NCBI GenBank assembly: GCA_006503475.1
Contig: RSEH01000126.1
Coordinates: 62,001-126,000 of the forward strand
Reading direction: 5' to 3'
Source of the DNA: Stentor roeselii
Lineage: Eukaryota; Ciliophora; Heterotrichea; Heterotrichida; Stentoridae
DNA: 64,000 nucleotides
Position 1 is the stretch's first letter, and each line of letters begins with the position of its first letter. Of the stretch, positions 19,642-29,984 are shown in pieces. The position numbers and the translations under genes are program-made. The notes below the pieces were generated by a model that had not been told where the DNA came from, searched no databases, and was given only the letters and a program-made list of their open reading frames with translations.

Positions 19642-20582
19642 AAAGTAATTAAAGTGATAAGTTCTTTTTGGATTAGATTTATGAAGAGGTAGAGTCTTGA
19701 GAAGAGGCACAAGAATAATCCCTGCTGATCGCAAAGCTTACAATTCATATGTAAAAGCTCAATATTAGGTGTTCTCTTTATCTATCCAATTAATATTCTT
19801 ATTAGTATTATTATCAGAGAAAAATAATCTCTTTTCCAATATAGTCATGATAGCTCCTTCCATATGAAATTGCTTACTTAAGGTTTGATATTACAAAAAT
19901 TAGATGCAAAATATTCAAATAATCCTCAAGATAACTATAAAAAATATACTATTAGTTATATTTTAAACTATTGAAATTAGTAATTATATTCAAAGAATTG
20001 ATTATTTCAAATTTAAGCTACGGATAAATTAATATCTCTAATCATTCAAGGTAATTATTAATATATTTGAGTTAAAATGACTAAGACTTTATTTATTTAA
20101 TCAATATATTACACTTTTCTTAGATGCTTCACCAGTAATTACAGCACTCTATTTGTTCGTTGAAGTTAATTATTGATAATCAATAATTTTATGATTGATA
20201 AACTCAGAAGATTAAAGATTTCATTCAATATCCTTATCGATACTTAAACTCTTAAAATTTTTCTTTTCTTGAATTAATACTATAAAGGTCAGTTGATTAG
20301 ACGGTAAGTGAGAGAATAGTATTCAAATAATGTAATTTCATTATGAGAATTATGGAATAATTTATATTTTTAGTCTGATATTATGAAAGTAAATTAATTA
20401 CGCTAAGTAATATAAACTGAAAAAATGTTTAACTAGTTATCTTAAACAGTATCAGACCTATTATTAATGGATAGAAATTTTATATTAACGTAAAAAATAA
20501 TTATCTTTTGAGAATCTAATTTTTGAATGCTTGATAATTATTTTAACATGTATAATTATACCATATAATGGAATTTATAAAA
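19642..20582. other. AT-rich spacer upstream of the first WD40 gene
   Basis: About 940 bp, strongly AT-rich, no credible frame. The last ~45 bp (TTTTAACATG ... ATTATACCAT) match the flank just upstream of the second WD40 gene, so the duplication included some 5' flank. Nothing else recognised. Confidence 0.6.
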
Positions 20583-22681
20583 ATGAACTGTGAGCTTTGC
20601 AACCATCAAGCATCATTCCTGTGCCTGTGCTCAAGACTTTACCTCTGTTCAGCACACTTCGATGAGCACTTTATGAATCAAGAATATCATAAATTCGAGC
20701 AACTCTTTATAACTTTGGAACCATTTGCGAAATCTTTACTAAAAAAAGAGCTTGATGAAAGAATCTCATCATTAAAAACACTAAAAAATCAACTCATAGT
20801 CCATACAGAAAACATCATCAAAACAATAGAAATATTACATACATCGACTCTAAAAAATATCAGCAGATTACTCAAAAAATATAAAAAAATTAACAGAAAA
20901 ACAAATTTCTCTTCATCAGAACACGACGAAATAACAGATTTGATGAAAACTGAAATGATTTTTACAAAACCAGCTTCAATTGACTTACAAAATAATATAA
21001 AAAAATTCTACTCTCAACCATTTTTCAACATCGAAGTTGACTCAGTCAAAGAAAGAACTTTTGTATATAAAAAGTTTCTTCAAACTCATAATGGAGGATT
21101 TTTGTGTTTAGCGATTTCAAAAGATGGAAATACTCTTCTCACTGGCTCTGAAGATACTACTGTCAGAGTTTGGGATGTGGTGAATATGAAACAAATAGCA
21201 TGCTACGCTGAACATGGCTCTGATGTTCGATGCTTAGCATTATCAAATGATTCTTCTTTAGCTCTGAGTGGTTCTGAAGATAAAACTGTGATTTTATGGG
21301 ATTTGAAAGAAAAATGTCATAAAAAAGTACTTTCAGAACATTCTGGTACTGTTTTAACTGTTTCTTTCAGTATTGATGAAAAATTGATCATTTCTGGAAG
21401 CTTTGGAAAAGAAATAATTTTATGGAATATTGAATTTAATGAGGTTTTTAAGAAGATATCTGCGAATGATGTGATTTGTTCTGGATTAGTTATTTCTAAG
21501 AGTCGGTATATAACTGGTACTAACGATTTTCTCGAAATTTGGGATTTAATAACATTCAAAACCATTCAATCAATCAAAGCCCACAATGAATCTATAAATT
21601 CAATAGCAACTACAAACGATGATCAATTTATTATAACAGGATCTGAAGATTGTTTAGTTAAGATTTGGAATACTGATTCCATGTCACTTTATGCATCACA
21701 CTCAGAACACAGGAATACAGTCTGGTCAGTAACAGTTACCCCAAATGATCAAGAAATAATCTCCGGCTCCTTCGATAAATCATTAATTTTATGGAACATT
21801 AAATCAAAACAAACTCTTCAAAAATTTACTTTCCATAAAGATTATGTTTTAGGAGTAAAATCTGTGAACGACACAATTTTTTCAGTTTCCCGTGACTCAA
21901 GAATCGGTATCACAAAAATCTCTTCAAATAAATTTGAACGTTTTTTAACTTTGAAGCCATTTAAAGCAGGTGATGAATTTATTAAAGGAAATATTATAAC
22001 CTGTGGAAGTTTGAATGATGTTATTTTTTGCGATATTGAAAATGAAGAGATAGTTCTTGAAGGTCATTCCAACCTTGTGAACCAAGTATGCATCTCTTCT
22101 AACAATGAATTTCTTATCAGCACTTCAGGTGGAAGTGAAAAAAACCTTATTGTATGGGACTTGAAATCAAAATCAATAAAAGCTTTACTAGACGGGCATT
22201 TTCATTCAGTTTTAAGTATCGATATTTCTAGTGATAACTTAAACGCATTATCTGGAGACTTCTTTGGACAAGTTCGATATTGGAATCTGGTGAATTTTAA
22301 TGAAGAGTTTTTGTTTAAGGGTCATTTAGGAGAAGTTTTAACGGTAAAGTTTACGAAAAGTAAAACCTTTGCAGCTTCAGGTGGTGAGGACCTACAAGTT
22401 TTGATTTGGGACTTGGAAAGGAAATCTTTACATGCACAGCTATCTGGACATGATGCATGCATTTTTAAAGTTCTGATAACGAGAGATGATAAATATTTTT
22501 AAGATAATGTTTTTTTCTTTAAGATAAATATATTGTTTCTGCGGATTTTAATGATGGAATTAGGATTTGGGATATTGAGAAACTCAAGCAGGAACATAAT
22601 TTTAAGGATATGGATGAATCTAAACAATGGCTGGATCTATACAAGGAGCTGAAGGGAGAACTAATTAAATTTTTAATTTAG
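20583..22681 (+). pseudogene. B-box-like/WD40 protein, copy 1, disrupted near its 3' end
   Basis: Compared with the intact neighbour at 23608, this copy aligns from MNCELC (ATG 20583; a slightly longer frame from 20568 has no counterpart in copy 2) through N-terminal Cys/His cluster, helical linker and WD40 repeats (LLTGSEDTTVRVWDV, LALSGSEDKTVILWDL). A 35-bp insertion (see 22488-22531) shifts the frame and brings a TAA at 22500-22502, giving a 639-residue product. Beyond it the lost part of the last repeat and the C-terminus continue in another frame (IRIWDIEKLKQEHN ... ELKGELIKFLI, TAG at 22679-22681). Removing one 15-nt intron cannot rescue it. The truncated protein lacks roughly the last 50 residues and might still fold. 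A real recent break or an assembly artefact are both possible. Confidence 0.7.
22488..22531. repeat. 35-bp insertion flanked by 9-bp direct repeat GATAAATAT
   Basis: GATAAATAT occurs at 22488-22496 and again at 22523-22531, with 26 bp between. Copy 2 has a single GATAAATAT at the matching place. The insert also repeats TTTAAGATAA twice. Length 35 is not a multiple of three. The structure fits replication slippage, a small insertion with a target duplication, or a retained short eliminated sequence. Confidence 0.75.
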
Positions 22682-23607
22682 ATTAACGAAATATATTCAG
22701 AATCTTTTGAGATATAAGGAATTTGAGATCAATATATTGGTTTGTTTTAAGTAAATATCTATTATTTCAACTTTATTTGTGAAATATATATTAATGGGTA
22801 GCAACTATGAACTTATTAAAAATGATTCTATAAAGAAATCAAAGCTAAGATAAAATACTTTAAACTGATTAGGACTTGCACTACTTTGAATATATTTAAT
22901 TTTAAGGATCTTTTCGATAAATGGCTTAATAAATTCATTGAGTATATTTAAATTTTTAAATATCACCAATCTTTTACCAAAGAATCCACGGAAATTACTG
23001 AAATTACAAAAAAATATTTTCTTGATACTTAGTTTTTATTGATATCTTATTCTATTAGTCTGATTATTGAAAGTATCCTCTGGTCTTTATTCAGAAATTT
23101 TTCAATTTGAATTTTAGATTCTGAAAACCCTTTTACACTAACAAGTTCAACTCTACTAAAATTTTAGCTATATAAATTTAAATTTTTCTATTTGAATCTT
23201 TCTTCAATATTACTTTATAGTATCTAACTATAATTATGAGAGATAACTCAATCTTAAACAGTGAATATATCTATCATTATGAATCAAAATTTCATAAGTA
23301 AAGAAGCTTAAGGTTTGAGTATGTTTATTTGTGTTTAAACTTAATTTGAATCTATGCTATTTTGTCTTATTGTGAAAAATCTCTGCAGTAATAAGACTTA
23401 AAATTAAAGTTTAAAAATTTTTCTAATATCCAAAAATGTTTGCAATTGAGATTAATTTTCTCTAAAAATACTCACTGGAGTTTTAAATTCAGAGAAGCAA
23501 ATCAAATATTGGATGATTTTTCAAGCTTTATTGATTATAATTAGCTAGCATAAAGTGTCTACAATTTTAACATGGATTATTATACCATTTAACATAGACA
23601 TATATAT
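22682..23607. other. AT-rich spacer between WD40 copies
   Basis: 926 bp, AT-rich, with no credible gene. Its last ~45 bp (ATTTTAACATGGATTATTATACCATTT...) resemble the region just before copy 1, marking the left limit of the duplicated unit. Nothing else recognised. Confidence 0.6.
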
Positions 23608-25671
23608 ATGAATTGTGAGCTTTGTGACCATGACCAGGAAGCATCATTCTTGTGCCTGTGCTCCAGACTATATCTCTGTCCCTTTCACTTCGGCCAGCAC
23701 TTTATGAATCAAGGAAATCATAAATTCGAGCGTCTCCTTGTATCCCTCGAGCCCTTTGCAAAGTCAATGCTCACAAAAGAGCTAAACCAAAGAATCTCTT
23801 TTTTAAAAACACTTAAAACTCAGCTTATAATCCAAACAGAAAACATCATCAATCAAGTAAAACAGTTCCTTGACTCAAATTTAAAAAATCTCTGTAAATT
23901 GCTAAAACACTATAAACATTTAACAAAAAAAACAAGTTTTCCTGCCTCAGAAATCGACCAAATAACAGATTTAATTAAATCTGAAATGATTTTGACTCAA
24001 CCTGATTCAAACAAGCTTCTTGACTATATAAAAAAATTTTATTCTCAGCCCTTTTTCAACATCGAGCTTGACCCTTTCAAAGAAAGAGAATTTGCTTATA
24101 AACATTTTGTTCAAACTAATAATGGAGAATTTTTGTGTTTGGCCATTTCAAAAGATGGAAATACTCTTCTCACTGGCTCTGGAGATACAACTGTCAGAGT
24201 GTGGGATGTTGTGAACATGAAACAAATAGTATGCTTTGCTGAACACACTTCTAATGTTCGATGCTTAGCATTATCAAATGATTCTTCTTTAGCTCTGAGT
24301 GGTTCAAATGATAAGACTGTGATTTTATGGGATTTGAAAGAAAATTGCCCTAAAGCAGTACTTTCAGAACATACTAATAATGTTTTGACTGTTTGTTTTA
24401 GTGTTGATGAAAAATTGATTATTTCTGGGAGTAAAGAAATAATTTTATGGAATATAGAATTTAAGAATATTTTCAAGAAGATATCTTGTGAAATGAATAT
24501 TTATTGTAGTTTAACAATGCAAGGAAACCTATATATATACTGTAAAAACAATTGCATTGAAATTTTTGATTTAATAACATTTCAAACTGTAGAGTCAATT
24601 AAAGCTCATGAAAATTCAATTAGATCAATAGCAACTACAAAAGATAATCAATTCATTATCACAGGATCTCAAGATTGTTTTGTAAAAATTTGGGATACTG
24701 AGTCTATGTCACTTTATGCACATCATTCACATCACAAGAATACTGTCTCCTCTATATCAGTGACCTCAAATGATCAGGAAGTAGTTTCTGGTTGTTTTGA
24801 TGGATCATTAATTTTATGGAATTTCGAATCAAATCAAACTCTGCATAAATTTACCTTCCACAATAATTCAATATATGGAGTAAAATTTGTAAACGACACA
24901 ATCTTTTCAGTCTCTAGTGACTCAAGAATAGGTATCACAGAACTAACCTCAAAAAAATTCAAATTTTTTTTAAGTTTAAAGCCTTTTCTAACAAGATTTC
25001 TATTTATTAAAGGAAATCTTGTTGCATGTGGAAGTTTGAATGATGTAATCATTTGTGACATCAACAAAGAAGAGATAGTCCTTAAAGGTCATTCCGACAT
25101 TGTGAACCAAGTATGTTTATCTTCTAAAAATGAATTTTTGATTAGCACTGCAGATGGAATTGAAAAAAACCTAATCATGTGGAATATAAAATCAAAATCA
25201 ATAAGAGCTGTACTTAATGGACACAATCAATCAGTTTTATGTGTCGATATTTCAAGTGATGATTTAAATGCATTGTCAGGAGATGTTTGTGGAAAAGTAC
25301 TATTTTGGAATCTGGTGAATTTTAGTCTATTGTTTTTGTTTAATAAACATGTAGGAGAAGTTTCATCGGTTAAGTTTTTAAAAAATAAGTTATTTGCGGT
25401 TTCAGGAGGTGTGGATAAACAAGTTTTTATTTGGGATTTAAACAGAAAATTAATGCATGTGAATTTATCAGGTCATAATGGATACATTTATAAAGTATTA
25501 ATAACAAAAGATGATAAATATATTGTCTCTGCAGATTATTTAGATGGAATACGTATTTGGAATATTGCGAAACTTAAACAGGAGGGTAATTTGAGTAGTA
25601 TTAGTGAGTCTAAACAATGGCTGGATGACAACAAGGAACTGAAGGGTGAACTTATTAGATTTCTACATTAG
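23608..25671 (+). CDS. B-box-like zinc cluster + WD40 repeat protein, copy 2 (intact)
   Basis: 687 residues. The N-terminus has a B-box-like Cys/His cluster (C3, C6, C16, C18, C24, H27, H31, H38), then a ~110-residue helical region, then about 11-12 WD40-type repeats from ~175 to ~660, such as LLTGSGDTTVRVWDV, LALSGSNDKTVILWDL and IITGSQDCFVKIWDT. Twelve repeats could form two propellers. Role: a protein-interaction scaffold; the N-terminal cluster plus coiled coil recalls TRIM proteins lacking a RING. Copy 1 lies 3 kb upstream on the same strand. AT-rich codon use and wide spacers set this pair apart from its compact neighbours. Confidence 0.85.
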   Translation: MNCELCDHDQEASFLCLCSRLYLCPFHFGQHFMNQGNHKFERLLVSLEPFAKSMLTKELNQRISFLKTLKTQLIIQTENIINQVKQFLDSNLKNLCKLLKHYKHLTKKTSFPASEIDQITDLIKSEMILTQPDSNKLLDYIKKFYSQPFFNIELDPFKEREFAYKHFVQTNNGEFLCLAISKDGNTLLTGSGDTTVRVWDVVNMKQIVCFAEHTSNVRCLALSNDSSLALSGSNDKTVILWDLKENCPKAVLSEHTNNVLTVCFSVDEKLIISGSKEIILWNIEFKNIFKKISCEMNIYCSLTMQGNLYIYCKNNCIEIFDLITFQTVESIKAHENSIRSIATTKDNQFIITGSQDCFVKIWDTESMSLYAHHSHHKNTVSSISVTSNDQEVVSGCFDGSLILWNFESNQTLHKFTFHNNSIYGVKFVNDTIFSVSSDSRIGITELTSKKFKFFLSLKPFLTRFLFIKGNLVACGSLNDVIICDINKEEIVLKGHSDIVNQVCLSSKNEFLISTADGIEKNLIMWNIKSKSIRAVLNGHNQSVLCVDISSDDLNALSGDVCGKVLFWNLVNFSLLFLFNKHVGEVSSVKFLKNKLFAVSGGVDKQVFIWDLNRKLMHVNLSGHNGYIYKVLITKDDKYIVSADYLDGIRIWNIAKLKQEGNLSSISESKQWLDDNKELKGELIRFLH

Positions 25672-26162
25672 ATTAATTAGCATCTTTAGAGATAAGAAAA
25701 TTAGCATTACTTTATTTATAAAATTCAGTATCTTTTAAATATAAATTAGAAAAGGAAAAAACAATGATAACCCTGCGATTCTAAGAATAATAATATTTAT
25801 CATCAATCTCAATAATTTTATTCTCATATAAATAAAAACTCATTTAGAGTACTCAAAAAATGATTAGTTTTCTTTGACTAAATGAGTTGAATTGTTATAA
25901 ATTCCTTGTGAAATAATAAATCATAATATTTTACTGAAATCTCTAAAGTTTTTTAAGAGACATTAAATATATGCAGCCTTAATTTTTTAATTTCAATGAT
26001 CATTTCAAATAGATAGATTAACTATTTTCTCAACCCTTAACTTTTAACAATATAAAGATAAAAAATATTTTTAAATCTAGTTTCTATTCCTCCAAAATTC
26101 TAAAACCACAAAATAACTTCCATAAAACCAAGATTAACAAAGCATAATCCTCAAAAAAATAA
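25672..26162. other. AT-rich spacer
   Basis: 491 bp between the convergent ends of WD40 copy 2 and the coiled-coil gene. AT-rich, no recognised gene or element. Confidence 0.6.
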
Positions 26163-27932
26163 TCAATTTTTCGATTTAATATTATTAAACATCTCATTCC
26201 TAGTTTTTTCAAAAGTGCGAAGTGTCTGAAATGACCTGACACTACTATTAATAAACTGAGTGTCCATATCAGATTTCGAAATATTCTCCTCTCTCACCTT
26301 TGGAATATACTCAGTCCTTTCACACCTTCTCGTAAGTTCTTCAAGTTTTCTCAAAAGCCATTCTTTATCCGAAGCCAAATCTTGAACAGCATTTAAAAGT
26401 TCATAAAAAGGGTCATCTTTTCCAGGTCTCTGCTTTTTTTTTATGACACTGAAAACTTTTTCAGATTTTTCCCGAACGTCTTCTGCCCACTGATAAGATT
26501 TTTTTAAACTTTCTTGCAAATTTTTGTTTTCTTTTACTAGTTCTTGAAACTTTTCAATAATTTCATGATTTTCGATTTCTTTGCTGGAAACTATTTCGTG
26601 AAAAGCGAATTTTTCATTAGAAGATTCTTGAATTCTGAGATAAAGTTCTTCGATTTCATTGTTTTTTGACTTGATTTCGTTTTCAAGTCTTAAAATAACA
26701 TTTTCTAGTTCAACTTGTGAATCTTTTGCAGAGTTTTTAAGATTTTCTAAGATTTTTTGGTATTTGTTTTCGATTATTTTGTAGTTTTCTTGGTTTTCTT
26801 CTTGTGAAGAGCTGAGACGTATTTTTAAGTCTTTGATTTGTTCCTTGTTTTTGATGAGTTGGTCTTCAAGGTGATTCCGAGAAGTTTCGTTTTCATCAAG
26901 ACTTGACTTCAAGTCTTCTATGATCGACTCGTTTTTCTCTAATTGACTAAAAAGACTACTTCTTTCACTTTTGAATTGAATTATCTCTGATTTCAGCTGA
27001 GATATGAAAATTGTTTGGGTTTCATTTGTTTTTTCGAACTCTTCTAAAGCTTTTTGCAGTTTATTTGTAATTTTTTCTTTTTCTTGAATTAACTCTTGGA
27101 TATCATCATTGTTTTTCCTGATGATTTCTTCTTCTTTCTTCGCTGTGTCTTTTTTTAACTTATTAATAGTTTTCTGGAATTTGTTTTCATTGTTTTCTTG
27201 AGATTTTTTTAAAGTTTCTTCGAAAACCTTGATTTTTTGATAGTTTCTTTTTAGTTCTTCTTCGAAGTTGTCTTTATTTATTTTGGTGTTTTCAGCTAGT
27301 CTCGTGATTTCCATTTCTTTTCCCTTGATGACTCCAGCAATGGTTTCAAAGTAATGCAAAAACTGAGGTTCTATTGATTTGAATAGTTTTTTAAGTTCAT
27401 TTAAATAAGCAATTTCAGAGATCTGTCTTACCTTCACCTCTTCCATTACTTCTTCGAAGTTCTTACCGATATCTAACTGGTCACCTTCCCTGCATTCAAT
27501 GAAATCTCTACTTTGAGGCCTGGTTCCTGATAAATTTGCCACTGCAGCTTCAAGACCATCGATAAAAGCAAATAGGACTCGCACAAATTCACGGTATTCT
27601 CGACAAATAGTTTCACTTTTTTGTACTCTCTGAACAAATTCCCACTTAACGCCTTCCATCCAAGCCTCACTTTCTTGTTTCTTCAAATTAAAAATTTTTT
27701 CAAGTTCCAAATACATGTTGATCTGACAAGCAGCATCTTTAGTCTGAGTAAATTCTTTTGCCTGTAAGTCCCTTCTAAGTTTCCTAAGATTATTTTTGGG
27801 TTGAATCTGAATACTCTGAAAGACTTGAGTCCTCATATCCTGATACCTATCCAGTACTTCTTCCCTACATTTCTTGGAAAAAGCAATTTCTTCAGCAAAG
27901 GCGAGGAGGTCATTCAGCAAAAACGCGTCCAT
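26163..27932 (-). CDS. Coiled-coil protein, 589 residues
   Basis: Helical throughout. Residues 1-200 are a mixed helical head with Trp and aromatic residues (ESEAWMEGVKWEFVQRV); 200-500 is a continuous coiled coil; the tail ends with basic polar sequence (TFEKTRNEMFNNIKSKN). No recognised named family. Likely cytoskeletal. Its start codon is only 10 bp from the start codon of the divergent TPR gene, so each promoter must reach into the other gene or both use minimal upstream sequence. Confidence 0.8.
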   Translation of the reverse strand: MDAFLLNDLLAFAEEIAFSKKCREEVLDRYQDMRTQVFQSIQIQPKNNLRKLRRDLQAKEFTQTKDAACQINMYLELEKIFNLKKQESEAWMEGVKWEFVQRVQKSETICREYREFVRVLFAFIDGLEAAVANLSGTRPQSRDFIECREGDQLDIGKNFEEVMEEVKVRQISEIAYLNELKKLFKSIEPQFLHYFETIAGVIKGKEMEITRLAENTKINKDNFEEELKRNYQKIKVFEETLKKSQENNENKFQKTINKLKKDTAKKEEEIIRKNNDDIQELIQEKEKITNKLQKALEEFEKTNETQTIFISQLKSEIIQFKSERSSLFSQLEKNESIIEDLKSSLDENETSRNHLEDQLIKNKEQIKDLKIRLSSSQEENQENYKIIENKYQKILENLKNSAKDSQVELENVILRLENEIKSKNNEIEELYLRIQESSNEKFAFHEIVSSKEIENHEIIEKFQELVKENKNLQESLKKSYQWAEDVREKSEKVFSVIKKKQRPGKDDPFYELLNAVQDLASDKEWLLRKLEELTRRCERTEYIPKVREENISKSDMDTQFINSSVRSFQTLRTFEKTRNEMFNNIKSKN

Positions 27933-27942
27933 CTATAGTAAA

Positions 27943-29181
27943 ATGGATAAATCGGCATCGCCAGGTCGGGCGCTTATGGAAGACAAGTACCTTCGTTGTC
28001 ACCTCAAGTCAATAAAGCTAATCGAAACCCTAGACCTGGAAAAGGCTCAAAAGCAACTCGAAGGTCTCTACCAGATCAACTACAAGCCAGGAAAATACGA
28101 AATCCTAACCTTAAACAACCTCGCCCTTATCTACCTGAAACAAAACAACGCCACAAAGGCCTACACAGCGCTAGAGCGCGCTTTATACAAGGCAAAAAGC
28201 AGTCCTTCTAAAGAACTTCTAGGAACTTTGATTAACTTATCCTCAGTGGCAAGTGTTTTAAACAATCACAACGATTCTTTGAATTTTGCCTTACAAGCTA
28301 AGAATTTGTTGAACTTTGATCAGAAGCTTTCAGTTCAAGTTGGTTTCAACCTCGCGATTGAATATATTCACTTGTCTCGCACTCAAGAAGCAGAAAAAGT
28401 ACTGAGACAGACTTTAACTGAGATTAACGATAGCTCTGATAACACCTTGTCACAAGCGGTTTACTCTGTTCTTTCTTTTCTTATCTCGCGTAAGTCGAAA
28501 GACCTGAAACAAAGCAAGTCCACCAGCGAGTCAACCCTAAGAAAAAAAGTATTAAAAAAAGAAACTTCTGCTGGAGAATTCACTCGAACTGCTAAAGTAA
28601 AAAAAGTAGAAAAAGAGCAAAAACCACTGAAAAGAGCTGAAAGTCATAATCAGATCAGCTCTAGGAATAATAACTTGACTAGAAGAAAAAGGGAAAAACC
28701 TTGTGCTTCGAATACTTCTTCAACGGAATCTATTAAAAATTTGTCAGGGCAGTTGAGGAGTTCTTTGGGAAGTGCGAAGACTATCAGGAAACTTCTTGCT
28801 ACTGATAAAGGAAGTAAAATGACTTGTAAGAAAAATGATGGAGAATTGGGAAATCGCATTCATGTCATTGGTGATCATTTAAATAGTATTGAAAAAAAAC
28901 TCAATGATTTTGTGGAGTCTTGTCGACCGCTTGTTACACTTACTGAAGATCCTGATGAACAACTTGACTCTCAGAGGGTGGAAAAACATCTGGATTATGA
29001 TGGGAAAACTTTTGGTGGGGAAATGACTTGTAGGGAAAATTTTGCTGCTGTTTTAATTCAGAGGGCTTGGAGAAGGTTTAGGAATGAGAAAATTATGAAA
29101 AGAAGCTTGATCAAGTTTAAGGATAATAACCCTTTGTTTAAGCAGAGAGGGAAAACTTTAAAAGGTTTAAGGAAGGGCTAA
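27943..29181 (+). CDS. TPR and IQ-motif protein
   Basis: 412 residues from ATG 27943 (MDKSASPGRALMEDKYL); the same frame is open further upstream, but without ATG and across the divergent gene. Met12 is an alternative start. Residues ~15-170 hold three to four TPR-like helical pairs (YEILTLNNLALIYLKQNNATKAYTALERAL is the clearest). A basic Ser/Lys-rich linker follows. Near residues 365-385 lies an IQ motif, AAVLIQRAWRRFRNEK, a calmodulin or EF-hand light-chain site. Probably a Ca2+-responsive scaffold. Confidence 0.82.
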   Translation: MDKSASPGRALMEDKYLRCHLKSIKLIETLDLEKAQKQLEGLYQINYKPGKYEILTLNNLALIYLKQNNATKAYTALERALYKAKSSPSKELLGTLINLSSVASVLNNHNDSLNFALQAKNLLNFDQKLSVQVGFNLAIEYIHLSRTQEAEKVLRQTLTEINDSSDNTLSQAVYSVLSFLISRKSKDLKQSKSTSESTLRKKVLKKETSAGEFTRTAKVKKVEKEQKPLKRAESHNQISSRNNNLTRRKREKPCASNTSSTESIKNLSGQLRSSLGSAKTIRKLLATDKGSKMTCKKNDGELGNRIHVIGDHLNSIEKKLNDFVESCRPLVTLTEDPDEQLDSQRVEKHLDYDGKTFGGEMTCRENFAAVLIQRAWRRFRNEKIMKRSLIKFKDNNPLFKQRGKTLKGLRKG

Positions 29182-29260
29182 GTGATATGATTTATTGTAG
29201 TTGGCTGATAATTTAATATAATGATTCGGTAGATTATCTCATGAAAATAATCCTAATCAA

Positions 29261-29599
29261 CTAAATACTTAAATTATTAATCATTTTCGTTATTTTCTTT
29301 CTAGCCCGAGCCCTTCTCCTCCTTTCAATAACCTGCGATTTAAATATCATCTTCTCTTCATCTTTATTCACCAATTCCTTGACCATCATAAAGAAAATCC
29401 CTCCAGGTGTTCTTTTCTCTCCATTCTTCTTCAGCAATCCTCCCTCCTCAACAACTTGCATCACTTTTGCCAAAACATTAAGACTAAACTCATCACCTTT
29501 AACATGAACAACAGCATGAATCAATTCAACTTCTTTTTCTTTTAAAGTTTCTGCAATTTGTTTGGCAAGCATGGAATTTTCGAGAAGCCTTTCATTCAT
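29261..29599 (-). CDS. PHAX-type RNA-binding domain protein
   Basis: 112 residues. The pattern IAETLKEKEVELIHAVVHVKG ... VLAKVMQVVEEGGLLKKNGEKRTPGGIFFMMVKE fits the RNA-binding domain of PHAX (phosphorylated adaptor for RNA export), where EGG and RTPGG-[VI]-F-[FL] are the signature. PHAX bridges capped U snRNAs to CRM1 for nuclear export. Animal PHAX is much longer, with CBC- and CRM1-binding regions; here essentially only the domain plus a basic tail (ERRRRARARKK) is present. It could be a minimal RNA-export or snRNP factor. Confidence 0.75.
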   Translation of the reverse strand: MNERLLENSMLAKQIAETLKEKEVELIHAVVHVKGDEFSLNVLAKVMQVVEEGGLLKKNGEKRTPGGIFFMMVKELVNKDEEKMIFKSQVIERRRRARARKKITKMINNLSI

Positions 29600-29673
29600 G
29601 GGGGCTTTATTAGTTCAGATAAGTGAAGCAGTTAAGAGTATTTTCATTCAGTTTAGACTAATTATGAAGAAAA

Positions 29674-29901
29674 CTATAGTAAATTGCACTTCAAACAACT
29701 TAAACTCTTTTCTTCAGAAGCGTTGTAATTCTTCAAACTCTCGACTTGATGAACGGTCTCTAATGATTGGCTTGGATCTTTGTCTCTGAATGAAACTGTT
29801 CGTCTTGCTCGGTGTGGAGAGGGTTTTGATGATAGGGAAAGATTTGCACTTCTGGCTGATAGGTTAATGTCGTTATTTGCATCACCTGAGTTTTCTTTCA
29901 T
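29674..29901 (-). CDS. Small Ser-rich protein with RVxF-like motif
   Basis: 75 residues, between the PHAX-like and Atg1-like genes on the same strand. Ser/Arg-rich and probably disordered. It contains R34-T-V-S-F38, a good RVxF PP1 docking match, embedded in RARRTVSFRD, where RRTVS would also suit a basophilic kinase. The C-terminus has two Cys (SCLKCNLL). There are no domains. A possible PP1 regulator, but a short frame with a short motif could be fortuitous. ATG at 29901-29899. Confidence 0.45.
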   Translation of the reverse strand: MKENSGDANNDINLSARSANLSLSSKPSPHRARRTVSFRDKDPSQSLETVHQVESLKNYNASEEKSLSCLKCNLL

Positions 29902-29984
29902 TGTTGATTATAAATTAGGTATTATTGGGTGAAGGGAAGGAATTGGATTAGTTTGCACTTTATAAATAAATATTTTTACTATAA

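Noticed and set aside
20568-20582. Upstream ATG of WD40 copy 1
   Set aside because: The homologous region of copy 2 has no such codon; the common start is MNCELC at 20583.
22511-22524. A 15-nt intron (GTTTTTTTCTTTAAG) as cause of the WD40 copy 1 break
   Set aside because: The in-frame TAA at 22500-22502 precedes it and the remaining 20 extra bases would still shift the frame.
27874-27942. Longer 5' end of the TPR/IQ gene
   Set aside because: It has no ATG and overlaps the divergent coiled-coil gene; ATG 27943 is the first good start.
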